Shown here: one piece after another, positions 20,869-29,577 of the stretch
Layout of the letters: every line of letters begins with the position of its first letter
How positions within the stretch are numbered: the first letter of the stretch is position 1
Origin: Lentibacillus populi
GTDB lineage: Bacteria; Bacillota; Bacilli; Bacillales; Amphibacillaceae
Length of the DNA stretch: 61,503 nucleotides
Assembly: GCA_014642895.1 (NCBI GenBank)
Contig: BMJD01000026.1
Coordinates: forward strand, 1-61,503
Direction: 5' to 3'
Program-made: the position numbers and the translations under genes
Notes under the pieces: model-generated
What the model was told of the DNA's origin: nothing
Databases searched by the model: none
The model's input: only the letters and a program-made list of their open reading frames with translations

Positions 20869-21552
20869 TTACTTTACTGCTTTAACTGTCTTTAACGCGT
20901 TTTTGAAGTCTGTATAAATACTGTTTCCTACAATAATCACATCAGCATGTTCTTTCATCTCAACTGCTTGCTGGCTATTTTCAATTCCGCCCCCATAAAA
21001 AAGCAATGTGTTGTTCAGTTCATTTTTTACTTGCCGGACAAGCTGTGCATCACCATATGTGCCGCTGTATTCCAAATAAAAAATTGGTAAATGAAACATG
21101 TGCTCAACCATAAAAGCATAGGCAGTCACATCATCTGTATCTGGCAGTTCACAATTGGTTTTTCTGAAAGCTTTTGCTTCTTCATTTAAAATACAGTACC
21201 CTTCAACGAAAATTTCGTCCCAGTTCATGATATCTTTATAGTTTTTAATGGCTTGATGCTGTATATCCATCATCCATTTTTTCTCAGTTGAATTCATCAC
21301 CATAGGGACAAAGTAAAAATCAAATCCCGGAGTAATGGCATCCATATCAGATATTTCCAATATACATGGGACCGTAAAACGGCGAATTCGCGATAGTAGA
21401 TCCAGCACCCCGTCTAATGTAATATTATCCGTCCCTCCGACAATAATTGCATCGGTCCCGGATTCACAAAGTTTTTCCAGGTTTTCATCCGTTATTTCCT
21501 TCGCCGGATCCAGCTTGAATATATGCTTCCATTCATTCATCTCTTTATACAA
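20869..21552 (-). CDS. pcrB: Heptaprenylglyceryl phosphate synthase PcrB
   Basis: This TIM-barrel enzyme of 227 residues couples sn-glycerol-1-phosphate to heptaprenyl diphosphate and makes an archaeal-type ether lipid precursor. Family features are EWKHIFKLDP at the N-terminus, CESGTDAIIVGGTDNIT, YLEYSGTYGD and the phosphate-binding ends LLFYGGGIENSQQA and DVIIVGNSIYTDF. The TTG at 21552 is chosen because GGAGG lies 9 nt upstream and the resulting MYKEMNEWKH fits the family start and length (about 228). The next gene is pcrA, beyond a repeat array. Confidence 0.93.
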   Translation of the reverse strand: MYKEMNEWKHIFKLDPAKEITDENLEKLCESGTDAIIVGGTDNITLDGVLDLLSRIRRFTVPCILEISDMDAITPGFDFYFVPMVMNSTEKKWMMDIQHQAIKNYKDIMNWDEIFVEGYCILNEEAKAFRKTNCELPDTDDVTAYAFMVEHMFHLPIFYLEYSGTYGDAQLVRQVKNELNNTLLFYGGGIENSQQAVEMKEHADVIIVGNSIYTDFKNALKTVKAVK

Positions 21553-21745
21553 AGGTTTTAACCTCCATTTTCGTAATCCCATTAGTCTATTATAGCAAAA
21601 ATTTTGCCTCGAGATTAGGGTGAATATGAATGTTTTTGGCGGAAATTATTTTGGGAAATATTCATCTAGTATAATAAAATTCATTATACAGGAATATACG
21701 TTCCATATACAGTATCCTTACATAAATTCTCTATTCCGTCTACAC

Positions 21746-21773
21746 AAAAACCCTGCCATACTAGACAGGGTTT
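21746..21773 (-). terminator. Intrinsic terminator downstream of the ABC-ATPase fragment
   Basis: On the minus strand AAACCCTG pairs with CAGGGTTT and is followed by TTTGTG. The rest of the 21553-21810 gap shows nothing recognisable beyond possible AT-rich promoter sequence for pcrB. Confidence 0.7.
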
Positions 21774-21810
21774 AGCTTCATTATTCGTTTGGCAATTACA
21801 GTGCCAAACA

Positions 21811-22095
21811 TCAACTTAATATAGCCCGATCACTTTCAAATTGTTTCCCGCGTATCCGCCTAAATTCATGCAGCAAGTCTTCCAGGCTCAGCTTTTGTTT
21901 CGCTTCTCCTCGTACATCAAAAATAATTTGTCCTTTATCCATCATAATGAGTCTGCTGCCTAAATCTAAGGCTTGCTGCATATTGTGTGTTACCATTATT
22001 GTTGTTAAACCCGATTGTTTCACCACTTTTTCAGTGAGATTCGTAATCAGTTCTGCCCGGGCAGGATCAAGAGCAGCAGTATGTTCATCCAGCAT
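21811..22095 (-). pseudogene. C-terminal fragment of an ABC transporter ATP-binding protein
   Basis: The frame opens MLDEHTAALDPARAELITNL, the Walker B and D-loop of an ABC ATPase. It then gives the switch histidine in TTIMVTHNMQQALDLGSRL and an ordinary C-terminus (IMMDKGQIIFDVRGEAKQKLSLEDLL). The Walker A and ABC signature, normally about 150 residues earlier, are missing. The upstream sequence is instead a piece of LXG-toxin gene. No permease gene is nearby. It is a decayed remnant that retains its terminator. The last residues resemble the ATPases of YckI-like or TrpXYZ-like uptake systems, but the transporter type cannot be fixed. Confidence 0.85.
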
Positions 22096-22104
22096 TATAA
22101 TCGC

Positions 22105-22335
22105 CCTGTGACGCTGATGTTTGCTGGGAGTTAATCATTTTTTGCAGATCTTCTATCTCTTTTTCCTTTTGTGCCAATTCCTGATTAAATCGGAAACATC
22201 ATATTCGGATACATCATCGCCACAAACGGCCACGCATCCCGATTGAGCTGGTTCTGCTTTTGCAATGCTGTGAATTCTGCTGGCTTATCTACCAACGTGT
22301 TACGATAGAATCCCATGCCCTCCGTAGCGGGGTAT
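22105..22335 (-). pseudogene. Duplicated, internally deleted fragment of the LXG toxin gene
   Basis: Two blocks are near-identical to the intact LXG gene: about 22131-22184 matches 23711-23768, and 22185-22325 matches 23964-24101 with only two or three differences. About 195 bp present in the intact gene is deleted at the join. The fragment encodes GMGFYRNTLVDKPAEF and WPFVAMMYPNMMFPI but has stops and no start. It abuts the ABC-ATPase fragment. It looks like debris of a former second LXG gene or of a recombination event. Confidence 0.85.
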
Positions 22336-22480
22336 AAAATAGAAATTAGATAATGCCTTTTTGTCCCCAAATCCAGTTTTTCACCTTGTCAAGCCTAGCT
22401 TGAGGACAAATCCTTTCCCATTACCCCTTATCAAACAAAATGTGAGGTTCTACCTTATATATTGACCAACACAACACTAA

Positions 22481-22515
22481 AACACCTTGAATGGCATAAA
22501 GCCATTCAAGGTGTT
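22481..22515 (-). terminator. Intrinsic terminator of the first LXG operon
   Basis: AACACCTTGAATGGC pairs perfectly over 15 bp with GCCATTCAAGGTGTT around a 5-nt loop, followed on the minus strand by TTAGTG. It lies 5 bp after the immunity-gene stop. Confidence 0.85.
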
Positions 22516-22519
22516 AGAT

Positions 22520-22981
22520 CTACATGGTTTTAAAAACTTCATCTACAGAACCGCCAAACATATCGGGATCCTCGTTTTTAATATCATTTAATAATTCAAT
22601 AATTATTTTTCTTGTTTGAACGTCCAATTTAGAAAGAACCCTTCCATAAGCAACTCGTACCTTGGGATGATTTAATATCCTATAATGTAGAACTTCCATC
22701 CATTCCTCGGCTCTATCGATAACCTTTGGAACAGCCAATGCTAATAAATTAAGTCCTTCTTCTATTCTATATTTATATAGATGCTCTATTCCATGAATTA
22801 AACCGAACATAACCTCATAATTATCAGTGTCATCATCAAGACTGTAGCATAAATCACTAATTAACGATACATCATCTAAGCTAACAACATTTTCCAACGC
22901 CTGTTCAAATTCAGTAATTTCGTCACTAGTTTGTAAAAGTCGATTAGTATATATCTTATTTAATTCTAATTTAACATTCAT
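22520..22981 (-). CDS. Probable immunity protein (Imm30-like)
   Basis: This 153-residue acidic, all-helical protein has no signal peptide. It carries SLDDVSLISDLCYSLDDDTDNYEVMFGLIHGIEHL and YRIEEGLNLLALAVPKVIDRAEEWMEVLHYRILNHP, which resemble the Imm30 immunity family from memory. It starts 13 bp after the LXG toxin stop with AGGTG upstream, the usual place for the cognate immunity protein. It should bind and neutralise the C-terminal toxin domain in the cytoplasm. The family name is moderately certain; the immunity role is well supported by position. Confidence 0.75.
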   Translation of the reverse strand: MNVKLELNKIYTNRLLQTSDEITEFEQALENVVSLDDVSLISDLCYSLDDDTDNYEVMFGLIHGIEHLYKYRIEEGLNLLALAVPKVIDRAEEWMEVLHYRILNHPKVRVAYGRVLSKLDVQTRKIIIELLNDIKNEDPDMFGGSVDEVFKTM

Positions 22982-22994
22982 AATTACACCTCAT

Positions 22995-24725
22995 TTATTT
23001 TTTAAATAGGTCAGGATATAATTCATTATTTTTTCTAATTACTTCACTCAGCCCGTTTCTTATTTGTGGTGTGTACAAGCCCTCATTCATATATATTCTT
23101 CTAGCATCTAATATATCATGGGCAAGGGCATCGCGATAGGTTAGATTTAAATATTCTTCTAGTTTTTTTCCGTTAAGACCATACGTATAGGTCTCTCTAT
23201 GCCTTCCTCCTACACCAGGGTGGGGTTGTTCCATATTCATTCCTACACCATTATTTCTTTTAATTCCGGCTTGCTTCATCTTTTTCGCGGAAGGCATATG
23301 GTGCGGTGTAATATTGTCAAACGCTGTACCTTGTTTAGTGAGTTGTTTAAACGTATCTACTTTTCCTTCTGAAGGCAACAATGAATTTGAGATGCTCTTA
23401 TTAGCTTCCCCGACATCTTTAACCTTTTCCCCAGCCTTAAACGCCTCTGCACTTTTACCAACTAATTTAGCTGGCTTTACACCTAAAAACAAACCAGCCA
23501 TCATCTTATCAGCAGCCGTTGCATCCGGATCAACTATCGTCTCAATATCATCGAAAGCAAAGTCAAATCCCGCACTAGCAATATGCCCCATCATATACGG
23601 ATCCCCAGCCAAGTCCGAGTTACCACCCATTACCTTTCGTTTATCCTCAAAAGTAATCGGCTCTCTCGCATAATTTTCCCTCTCGCCTTGTGAAGCTGAC
23701 GCTTGATAGGAGTTGATCATTTTTTGCAGATCTTCTATCTCTTTTTCCTTTTGTGCCAATTCCTGATTATAGGAACTATGAGGTGCAATTCCTACCCCAG
23801 TTGTCGTTACTTCTTCTCCACTTATTTTTTGCAGGTACTGTTGTATTTGTATTGCTTCCTCGTCTGTCATCCTGTTTTGTTCCGCTAGCTCCTGAATAAA
23901 CCTCTGTTCACTTATATCCTTTGGCGTAACATTGTTTATATATTTGCCATGATTCCGATACGTAATCGGAAACATCATATTCGGATACATCATCGCCACA
24001 AACGGCCACGCACCCCGATTGAACTGGTTCTGCTTTTGCAATGCTGTGAATTCTGCTGGCTTATCTACCAACGTGTTACGATAGAATCCCATGCCCTCCG
24101 CAGTATATCCATCCATATTCTGCAATGAGATTTCACCGTTTGTAAATACGGCCTGTATATCTGTAATATAACCCTTCATTGTTTCCAACTGTTTTTCAAC
24201 CGATTCCAATGCACTTGTCTGCGAATCATCCAAATCATAAAGTCCCTCAACTGTTTCCTTTGTTTTCTTTTTCCCGCGTTGGACGTTATGCAAAAATTCC
24301 TCATCATCCAATTTGGGCAAAGCCACAATATCTCGGATACTATCCATGATCGCATTTGCTTCATCTGTCAGGTTAACAGTCACATCTTCTACCTTTTCAA
24401 GCCCAGATGTCACATCATCTTCCAAAAATTCTTCTCTAATCATCGCTTTTTCATTCGGTTCAAAGGATAATACTGCTTCTTTAACTTGATCAAACAGCTC
24501 CTCATAATCCGTTAAAAAATGTTGCATATAAATTAAAAATGGCTGATGACACTGTTCATAAAAAGTGCGAATCGCCTCGCCGCCTTCTCCTTTTAGTGTA
24601 TCATTTAATGAGACAATGCCATTAACAGCCTGTTGTACGCCCGAGATTTGATTTTGAAAATCGGGGATCTCATTCTTTATATTATCAATCCCCTTATGTA
24701 AATGCTCGGCATCTAAAATTTTCAC
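22995..24725 (-). CDS. LXG-domain T7SS toxin with a HNH-like C-terminal domain
   Basis: The N-terminal ~210 residues form the helical LXG domain (KILDAEHLHKGIDNIKNEI, FYEQCHQPFLIYMQHFL) that routes the protein to the type VII secretion system. A linker and a glycine-rich segment follow (SDLAGDPYMMGHIASAGFDFAFDDIE). The C-terminal ~110 residues contain ITPHHMPSAKKMKQAG, GMNMEQPHPGVGGRHRETYTYG and DALAHDILDARRIYMNEGLY. The paired His and conserved polar residues suggest a metal-dependent nuclease, which is inference. The GTG at 24725 is preferred to TTG at 24728 for better spacing from GGAGGGG. The operon order is YwqH-like, YwqI-like, LXG, immunity. Confidence 0.87.
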   Translation of the reverse strand: MKILDAEHLHKGIDNIKNEIPDFQNQISGVQQAVNGIVSLNDTLKGEGGEAIRTFYEQCHQPFLIYMQHFLTDYEELFDQVKEAVLSFEPNEKAMIREEFLEDDVTSGLEKVEDVTVNLTDEANAIMDSIRDIVALPKLDDEEFLHNVQRGKKKTKETVEGLYDLDDSQTSALESVEKQLETMKGYITDIQAVFTNGEISLQNMDGYTAEGMGFYRNTLVDKPAEFTALQKQNQFNRGAWPFVAMMYPNMMFPITYRNHGKYINNVTPKDISEQRFIQELAEQNRMTDEEAIQIQQYLQKISGEEVTTTGVGIAPHSSYNQELAQKEKEIEDLQKMINSYQASASQGERENYAREPITFEDKRKVMGGNSDLAGDPYMMGHIASAGFDFAFDDIETIVDPDATAADKMMAGLFLGVKPAKLVGKSAEAFKAGEKVKDVGEANKSISNSLLPSEGKVDTFKQLTKQGTAFDNITPHHMPSAKKMKQAGIKRNNGVGMNMEQPHPGVGGRHRETYTYGLNGKKLEEYLNLTYRDALAHDILDARRIYMNEGLYTPQIRNGLSEVIRKNNELYPDLFKK

Positions 24726-24782
24726 CAATTCCCCTCCTCTCCGAAATTATGCACGTGCCAGGCACCAATACAATTTTGAAAA

Positions 24783-25064
24783 CTATTTAATAAATTGAAT
24801 GGCGTCCGCAATCACTTTTTCGTTTTCCACAAATGAATCGATTGCTACCCCGGTCTCGTCAGCATTATTCTTTAGCAGCGTTTTGTAGGAGGTTAAAATT
24901 GCTTCATAAGTTTGTTGCATCTCGTTGATTTTATCGACCATTTCAAGAACGTTCTCTCCATTTATTTCCTTGGCAAAGGCCGTCTCCAACGATTCACCAG
25001 CCGCCTGCAATTCCGCCAACGCCGACTTAATTGAGAACGGAACTACTTTAATCTCCTCACCCAT
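24783..25064 (-). CDS. YwqI-like LXG partner protein (DUF5344)
   Basis: This 93-residue helical protein (IKVVPFSIKSALAELQAAGESLE, FAKEINGENVLEMVDKINEM, ending VIADAIQFIK) matches the YwqI/DUF5344 type of small WXG100-like proteins encoded just before LXG toxins. Such partners bind the LXG domain as a targeting chaperone for T7SS export. The ATG directly follows the stop of the upstream gene and precedes the toxin by 57 bp. Confidence 0.8.
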   Translation of the reverse strand: MGEEIKVVPFSIKSALAELQAAGESLETAFAKEINGENVLEMVDKINEMQQTYEAILTSYKTLLKNNADETGVAIDSFVENEKVIADAIQFIK

Positions 25065-25472
25065 TTACTTTGCCCCCTTTCCTTGTGCATACAAGCTGGC
25101 AAGCATGGCTCGCTGGGCTGCGATACTTGCCTCCAAGCTCTGAATCTCCTGTTTGACTTCCTGGATTTTTGCTTCCAACTTGGAAATCGCCTCGTCCAAT
25201 TGTTCATCGGAGATCTCGACATAGCTCCCATACAATTCATCTTCTCTAAGGGTGTCAAAGTTATCAGCCAACTCCCCGTACCAGGTGGTTACTGTTAATT
25301 CTGGTTTTAGACAAAGCGGTTTTTTCGCATGAAAGTCACCTTGGCAATCTAACAATTCAGATGAAGCCTGATTAAGCCGTTCCATTTCTTCTCTTTTCGC
25401 CCCTAACTGTAGACTCAAGCTACTGATTGAACCTTGAACTGACGCTATACTACTAAGGGTCCCCGCATCCAT
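25065..25472 (-). CDS. YwqH-like LXG partner protein (DUF5082)
   Basis: This 135-residue coiled-coil protein (SIASVQGSISSLSLQLGAKREEMERL, and LDEAISKLEAKIQEVKQEIQSLEASI) has the WYGELADNF segment that corresponds to the W-x-G turn of WXG100-like proteins. It matches the YwqH/DUF5082 family, first gene of the B. subtilis ywqHIJK toxin operon. The ATG at 25472 is chosen for AGAGGTG 6 nt upstream; an in-frame GTG lies at 25481. No T7SS machinery genes are in the window. Confidence 0.8.
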   Translation of the reverse strand: MDAGTLSSIASVQGSISSLSLQLGAKREEMERLNQASSELLDCQGDFHAKKPLCLKPELTVTTWYGELADNFDTLREDELYGSYVEISDEQLDEAISKLEAKIQEVKQEIQSLEASIAAQRAMLASLYAQGKGAK

Positions 25473-25963
25473 TAGTTTCACCTCTACATACCGTGATATT
25501 TTCCGAACGGGAAAAATAAACCAATTATACTAAATTATATGATACATTCGGTACACATGCGAGGTGTCTTTTGGACTATTTGTTTTTTTGGAGTGTATTA
25601 CATTTATACTGGTGACAGGGATATAATCAGGGATCGTTAAAATAGTACCCTGTCGTCAAAAACCATTCGATTGATTTTTCTTGTGCCCTAATCGACTTGC
25701 GGCATTTATCGGAGAATCACAAAAACATGTACATTATTAAGGAGGTGACCGGAAAACGCGCTATAGTCACAATAGATGGTACTTTTATACTGTCATAACC
25801 CGTTTCTTATACAGGGTATCCTCTTTCTGGACCCACCATAGTATTTTCGACCTGGTTGTATTGTTTGGCATAAATGAATGTGATTTACCTCATATCTAGG
25901 CTATATTCCTTTTCATGATAGATGGTAGCTACGCGGAGCGGAGCCATGTTGGTTTCTTATTTT
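25473..25963. other. Intergenic region upstream of the LXG operon
   Basis: This stretch of about 490 bp has no credible gene. On the minus strand CATATAATTTAGTATAATTGG, 70-90 bp upstream of the YwqH-like gene, contains two -10-like boxes, but no good -35 is visible. A strong ribosome-site-like AAGGAGGTGA at about 25739 on the plus strand is not followed by a useful frame. It may hold remains of a lost gene. Confidence 0.4.
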
Positions 25964-25993
25964 AAAAAAAGCCGCACCATCAAAGGTACGACT
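25964..25993 (-). terminator. Intrinsic terminator of yerC
   Basis: On the minus strand AGTCGTACC pairs with GGTGCGGCT (two G-U pairs), followed by seven T. Confidence 0.8.
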
Positions 25994-25994
25994 T

Positions 25995-26306
25995 TTAATC
26001 ATCACTTTCCATATCTTCCGCCAAAATACGGTCCAAAACCATCTTATACCCATCATTGCCAAAGTTAATACATCTGCGGACACGGGAAATGGTTGCGGTT
26101 GAAGCTTTTGTTTCCTTTTCAATGACACTATAGGTATGACCACCGATTAGCATTTTTGCTACTTGCAGACGCTGTGCGATGGAATGGATTTCTGACATTG
26201 TAGCAATATCATCAAAAAAACGATAACATTCCTCTCTTGTTTGTAGTGACAAAATCGCGTCAAACAATTGATCTAATTGCTCTCCTCGTAATTTATCAAT
26301 TTGCAC
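25995..26306 (-). CDS. yerC: YerC/YecD family TrpR-like DNA-binding protein
   Basis: This 103-residue protein is the YerC/YecD branch of the TrpR-like superfamily. The helix-turn-helix is at residues about 40-80 (IAQRLQVAKMLIGGHTYSVIEKETKASTATISRVRRCINFGNDGY). The N-terminus (LDQLFDAILSLQTREECYRFFDDI) is a dimerisation helix pair. It is a probable transcription repressor whose regulon is not known. Synteny with yerB and yerA is conserved. Confidence 0.92.
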   Translation of the reverse strand: MQIDKLRGEQLDQLFDAILSLQTREECYRFFDDIATMSEIHSIAQRLQVAKMLIGGHTYSVIEKETKASTATISRVRRCINFGNDGYKMVLDRILAEDMESDD

Positions 26307-26368
26307 ATCTTTTCCTCCTGCCCTTTTAAAAATAAGAACATAACTAACTTTTCAATTGGGACATTTTT

Positions 26369-27400
26369 TTAATTGGAAACCGTAACCGCAGTATCCAGTC
26401 CCGGACTTTCCGGGATGACATTAATCCATGTCTTACCTGGCACAAAACCAACTGATTGCCCGTCTTTAACTGGGATGATTCTGCCATCTCTGTTTTCCCA
26501 TTGGACTTGTTGTACCTGTCCCTTTCGGATCAACAAGGCATCACCACCTGATTCAATATCCACAGAACGGCGGCCAGCATCGTCGATCACTCCATGCTTT
26601 GTCTCGATAATGAATACATTATCTACCTGGATCGGTTCTTCTGTATCCAATTCCACTGTTTTTTCGTGATCACTAAATCTTGTATATTTTTCATTTGCTG
26701 CATCATAGTCAAACTCCACGATGTTCATTATATCACGTAATGAGTAATCAATCTGTACATGTTGTGCCGGTTCACCAGAAAGCTGCTGCGTTTCATCATT
26801 TGTTAAAAACGGTAATGGTTTATATGATGCTGTTACATCATACCCTTTAGCTTCGGCTGCTTCATCAACGCCATCGAAAAGTAAATAGGAGTTGTGCGGT
26901 GCCTTCCGAAATGATTCCCGTTTAAACAATTTCCCATCATTATCATGCTCTGACCCGTTTAAATGTTCAATCCCACGATCAGCAATCATGTCATTGACGA
27001 AATTTGCTGCTCCATGATAAACATATAATGCATTATATCCGTTTGCCAATTCAAAATAATATTCTCTGGCACTGCGGACAGGACCGACTACATCAGATTT
27101 TTCACTTTGAAACAAAGCCAGAAATCGAGTAATTCGTCCTTCAGCCAAAATTTCAAAAACGACATCCGCTTTAGACAGACCTGTTTGCGGTCGTGCTTTC
27201 CGATGATTGTTTACCATCACCCCAACAATTCGGTCATCAGCTGGTTTATCTGTTTTCATTCCAGTCAGAGGGTAGACATATTTCATTTCTTCTGCCGCAT
27301 TTTCTTCTTTACCATTGTTTTCCACATTCTCTTTATCCTTGGAACATCCGGCAAGGAGTACAAATAGTCCAAGTAATATAAAGAAGAAAGTTTTTTTCAT
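26369..27400 (-). CDS. yerB: DUF3048 lipoprotein YerB
   Basis: This 343-residue lipoprotein has the signal FFFILLGLFVLLAGC with the lipobox LAGC, and so is anchored outside the membrane. Two DUF3048 parts follow: YPLTGMKTDKPADDRIVGVMVNNHRKARPQTGLSKADVVFEILAEG and later LDTEEPIQVDNVFIIETKH and WENRDGRIIPVKDGQSVGFVPGKTWINVIP. Function is uncertain; some DUF3048 proteins are proposed to act in cell-envelope processes. The ATG at 27400 is chosen because AAAGGTG lies 10 nt upstream. Confidence 0.9.
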   Translation of the reverse strand: MKKTFFFILLGLFVLLAGCSKDKENVENNGKEENAAEEMKYVYPLTGMKTDKPADDRIVGVMVNNHRKARPQTGLSKADVVFEILAEGRITRFLALFQSEKSDVVGPVRSAREYYFELANGYNALYVYHGAANFVNDMIADRGIEHLNGSEHDNDGKLFKRESFRKAPHNSYLLFDGVDEAAEAKGYDVTASYKPLPFLTNDETQQLSGEPAQHVQIDYSLRDIMNIVEFDYDAANEKYTRFSDHEKTVELDTEEPIQVDNVFIIETKHGVIDDAGRRSVDIESGGDALLIRKGQVQQVQWENRDGRIIPVKDGQSVGFVPGKTWINVIPESPGLDTAVTVSN

Positions 27401-27442
27401 ACAAAAACACACCTTTTATTTATGTCTTTCTTCTATTATACG

Positions 27443-29185
27443 CTAACGCATTATTGCTGGAAAGAGTACCTCCCGTTTCTTTACATCAATGATGCCCTGC
27501 TGGGTAATACGGATATACGGTAAATGGGTTGCTGACAGGAACAACACGGAATAAACTGGATCGTCAAAACGATAGCCAAATTCTTTAAGTGTAGCCTTTA
27601 GCTGTTTTTCTTTTTCAATAAGCTGCTCCATCTTTCCATCAAACATAATTCCGCCAAGTGTAAGCGGTAATTCAAATAATATTTCGCCTTGATGAGCTAA
27701 AACAATTCCGCCGCCTAGTTCCTTTAACCGTTTCCACGCTAGTTGGATATCATATTTATTTTTTCCAATACAAACTATATCGCCGGTCGTAGAGTAAGAA
27801 CTCACAAGCCCGCCCAGACGATTGGTAAATCCGCGTAATGTCGTATTCACCCGCCAATTGCCATCACGGTCAATCAGCAGAAGGAAGGCATCAGCAAATT
27901 GCTCAGGTATCACATCGAGGGTAACATCTGTTTCAATCGCATATGGCTTGATGATAACGTCATTCACCATATCAAGGCCGATTGGCACTGAAAACTGCAG
28001 ATCACTCATTTGCAAATCCCAGTCAAGATTTAGCGGTCCTATTTGATAGTTCTCCCAATCGATATGGGTTGTCAATGTCTTACCATTGTTTTTCCTTTTT
28101 ATCCATTGGCCTTTCGCTAGCACACTAACAGGATGTGGATCATCCTTTTGTTGCAAAATATTAATGTGGGCGATTCTCCCAGGTGCAATGCTTCCTAATT
28201 CTTCTGCCAGGTTATAATGATTTGCCACATTATATGTCACCATCCGGTACGCTTCTTCAAGCGGAACCCCCTTTTCAATGGCAATTTCCAGACAAATATT
28301 CATCATCCCGCGTTCGTAAAACGCCGGTGTAGCCCCGTCCGTTGTCATCGTCACGTTTTCGAATGAGGTTATATTTGCAGCAAGCATTTCATCCAAAAGC
28401 TTTGGCAGGTCAGGTCGGATAGATGAATGGCGCAGTCCTACCTGAAACCCGAGCTGCAAACGTTCAATTGCTTCAGCACCGGTCATCGCCTCATGATCTG
28501 CTGAAACACCAAGCAGCTTCATTTTCGTTAAGGTTCGTTCGGAAGCTCCAGGGAGATGCCCTTCGACAGGCTTACCCTTGGATTTCGCTTCCTGCATCCA
28601 ATAGAGCAGCCGGTCATCACCAGCAAGCAGACTTGGCCACGCAGTCAGCTCTCCACCCTGAATAACGGAATGGTGGGACAGCCAATCTAATACCTCCTCA
28701 CTGTTAAAAAAAGCTTCTTCGTCCTGCAGGGCAGTTTGCGAATCAAACCGTGCCCACCAGTACATGGAAACAGGTAGTTTATTAAACTCCGCCAGCAAAG
28801 AAAACGCTTTCTTTTTGTTAGCCAAAAAATGCCACATTAAGTTATCATTTATCAATGTTGTCGTACCGAATGCCGCTGCATGGTTTGCCAGCTCTTCGGG
28901 ATTGTACAATTGAAATGGATGGGCATGTGGTTCAATATAGCCCGGAACAAGATAATAATTCTTACAATCTATGATCTCGGTTGTTAATTGTTTTTCCGGC
29001 ATTTTGTCACCAACGTAGACAATCCGGTCATCCGAAATCCAAATATTTGCGGTTAGCCATTGCTTCGTGAATATATTTAAATAAGTACTATTTTTTAAAA
29101 CAATAGTAGGTGCTACTTTTCCATCAATCACAGCAACATGTTTGCGCAGTTCGCGATTTCTCCAGTAATAACCATTTTCCAGCAT
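27443..29185 (-). CDS. yerA: Adenine deaminase-related amidohydrolase YerA
   Basis: This 580-residue amidohydrolase-superfamily protein has the metal-binding VPGYIEPHAHPFQLYNP motif, then ADHEAMTGAEAIERLQLGF and VTMTTDGATPAF. The C-terminal domain carries DRDGNWRVNTTLRGF and GGIVLAHQGEILFELPLTLGG, as in adenine deaminases. YerA is a paralogue of AdeC with weak proven activity, and it lies between the pur operon and yerB as in B. subtilis. This suggests a role in purine salvage. The ATG at 29185 follows GGAGAG by 7 nt and gives the family length of 580. Confidence 0.9.
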   Translation of the reverse strand: MLENGYYWRNRELRKHVAVIDGKVAPTIVLKNSTYLNIFTKQWLTANIWISDDRIVYVGDKMPEKQLTTEIIDCKNYYLVPGYIEPHAHPFQLYNPEELANHAAAFGTTTLINDNLMWHFLANKKKAFSLLAEFNKLPVSMYWWARFDSQTALQDEEAFFNSEEVLDWLSHHSVIQGGELTAWPSLLAGDDRLLYWMQEAKSKGKPVEGHLPGASERTLTKMKLLGVSADHEAMTGAEAIERLQLGFQVGLRHSSIRPDLPKLLDEMLAANITSFENVTMTTDGATPAFYERGMMNICLEIAIEKGVPLEEAYRMVTYNVANHYNLAEELGSIAPGRIAHINILQQKDDPHPVSVLAKGQWIKRKNNGKTLTTHIDWENYQIGPLNLDWDLQMSDLQFSVPIGLDMVNDVIIKPYAIETDVTLDVIPEQFADAFLLLIDRDGNWRVNTTLRGFTNRLGGLVSSYSTTGDIVCIGKNKYDIQLAWKRLKELGGGIVLAHQGEILFELPLTLGGIMFDGKMEQLIEKEKQLKATLKEFGYRFDDPVYSVLFLSATHLPYIRITQQGIIDVKKREVLFPAIMR

Positions 29186-29326
29186 AGAACAACTCTCCAA
29201 ATTTATGATTTCCTTTATTTTACCATATAATCCGCTTTCATACTGTAAAGTTTTTGTTAAATGAAGTGAATTTTTTGTGACACTTCGTTACTTAAAGATT
29301 TTTTACCCCTATTAAAGAGCACATGC

Positions 29327-29354
29327 AAAAAGGCTGATCCCAAAAACCAGCCTT
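29327..29354 (-). terminator. Intrinsic terminator of the small membrane-protein pair
   Basis: On the minus strand AAGGCTG pairs with CAGCCTT and is followed by TTTGC. Confidence 0.7.
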
Positions 29355-29390
29355 GCCACTCCTATTCCCTGATAAAATTGTAAAACATAG

Positions 29391-29576
29391 CTATCTCTTA
29401 TTTGACCAGAGCGGTACCAAAATAGCGCATAGAAGAGCGGTGAAATATGGCAAATACTTTATGCCAATAGGTTTATCAAACACGATCATACCAAACACCC
29501 CAATGAAACTGGACAATGCAATCCCCAAGATGAAGCCGCCAATTAAGCCAACAATGATTGCCAAAAAGTTTCTCAA
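29391..29576 (-). CDS. Small membrane protein (DUF5957-like)
   Basis: This protein of about 61 residues has two hydrophobic helices (FLAIIVGLIGGFILGIALSSF and YFTALLCAILVPLW) separated by a short loop with the K-P-I-G segment, and a basic C-terminus (SNKR). It resembles DUF5957. The TTG at 29576 is chosen because AAAGGTGGGG sits just upstream; an upstream GTG would overlap the preceding gene. It is probably cotranscribed with the DUF6220-like gene. Function unknown. Confidence 0.7.
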   Translation of the reverse strand: MRNFLAIIVGLIGGFILGIALSSFIGVFGMIVFDKPIGIKYLPYFTALLCAILVPLWSNKR

Positions 29577-29577
29577 T

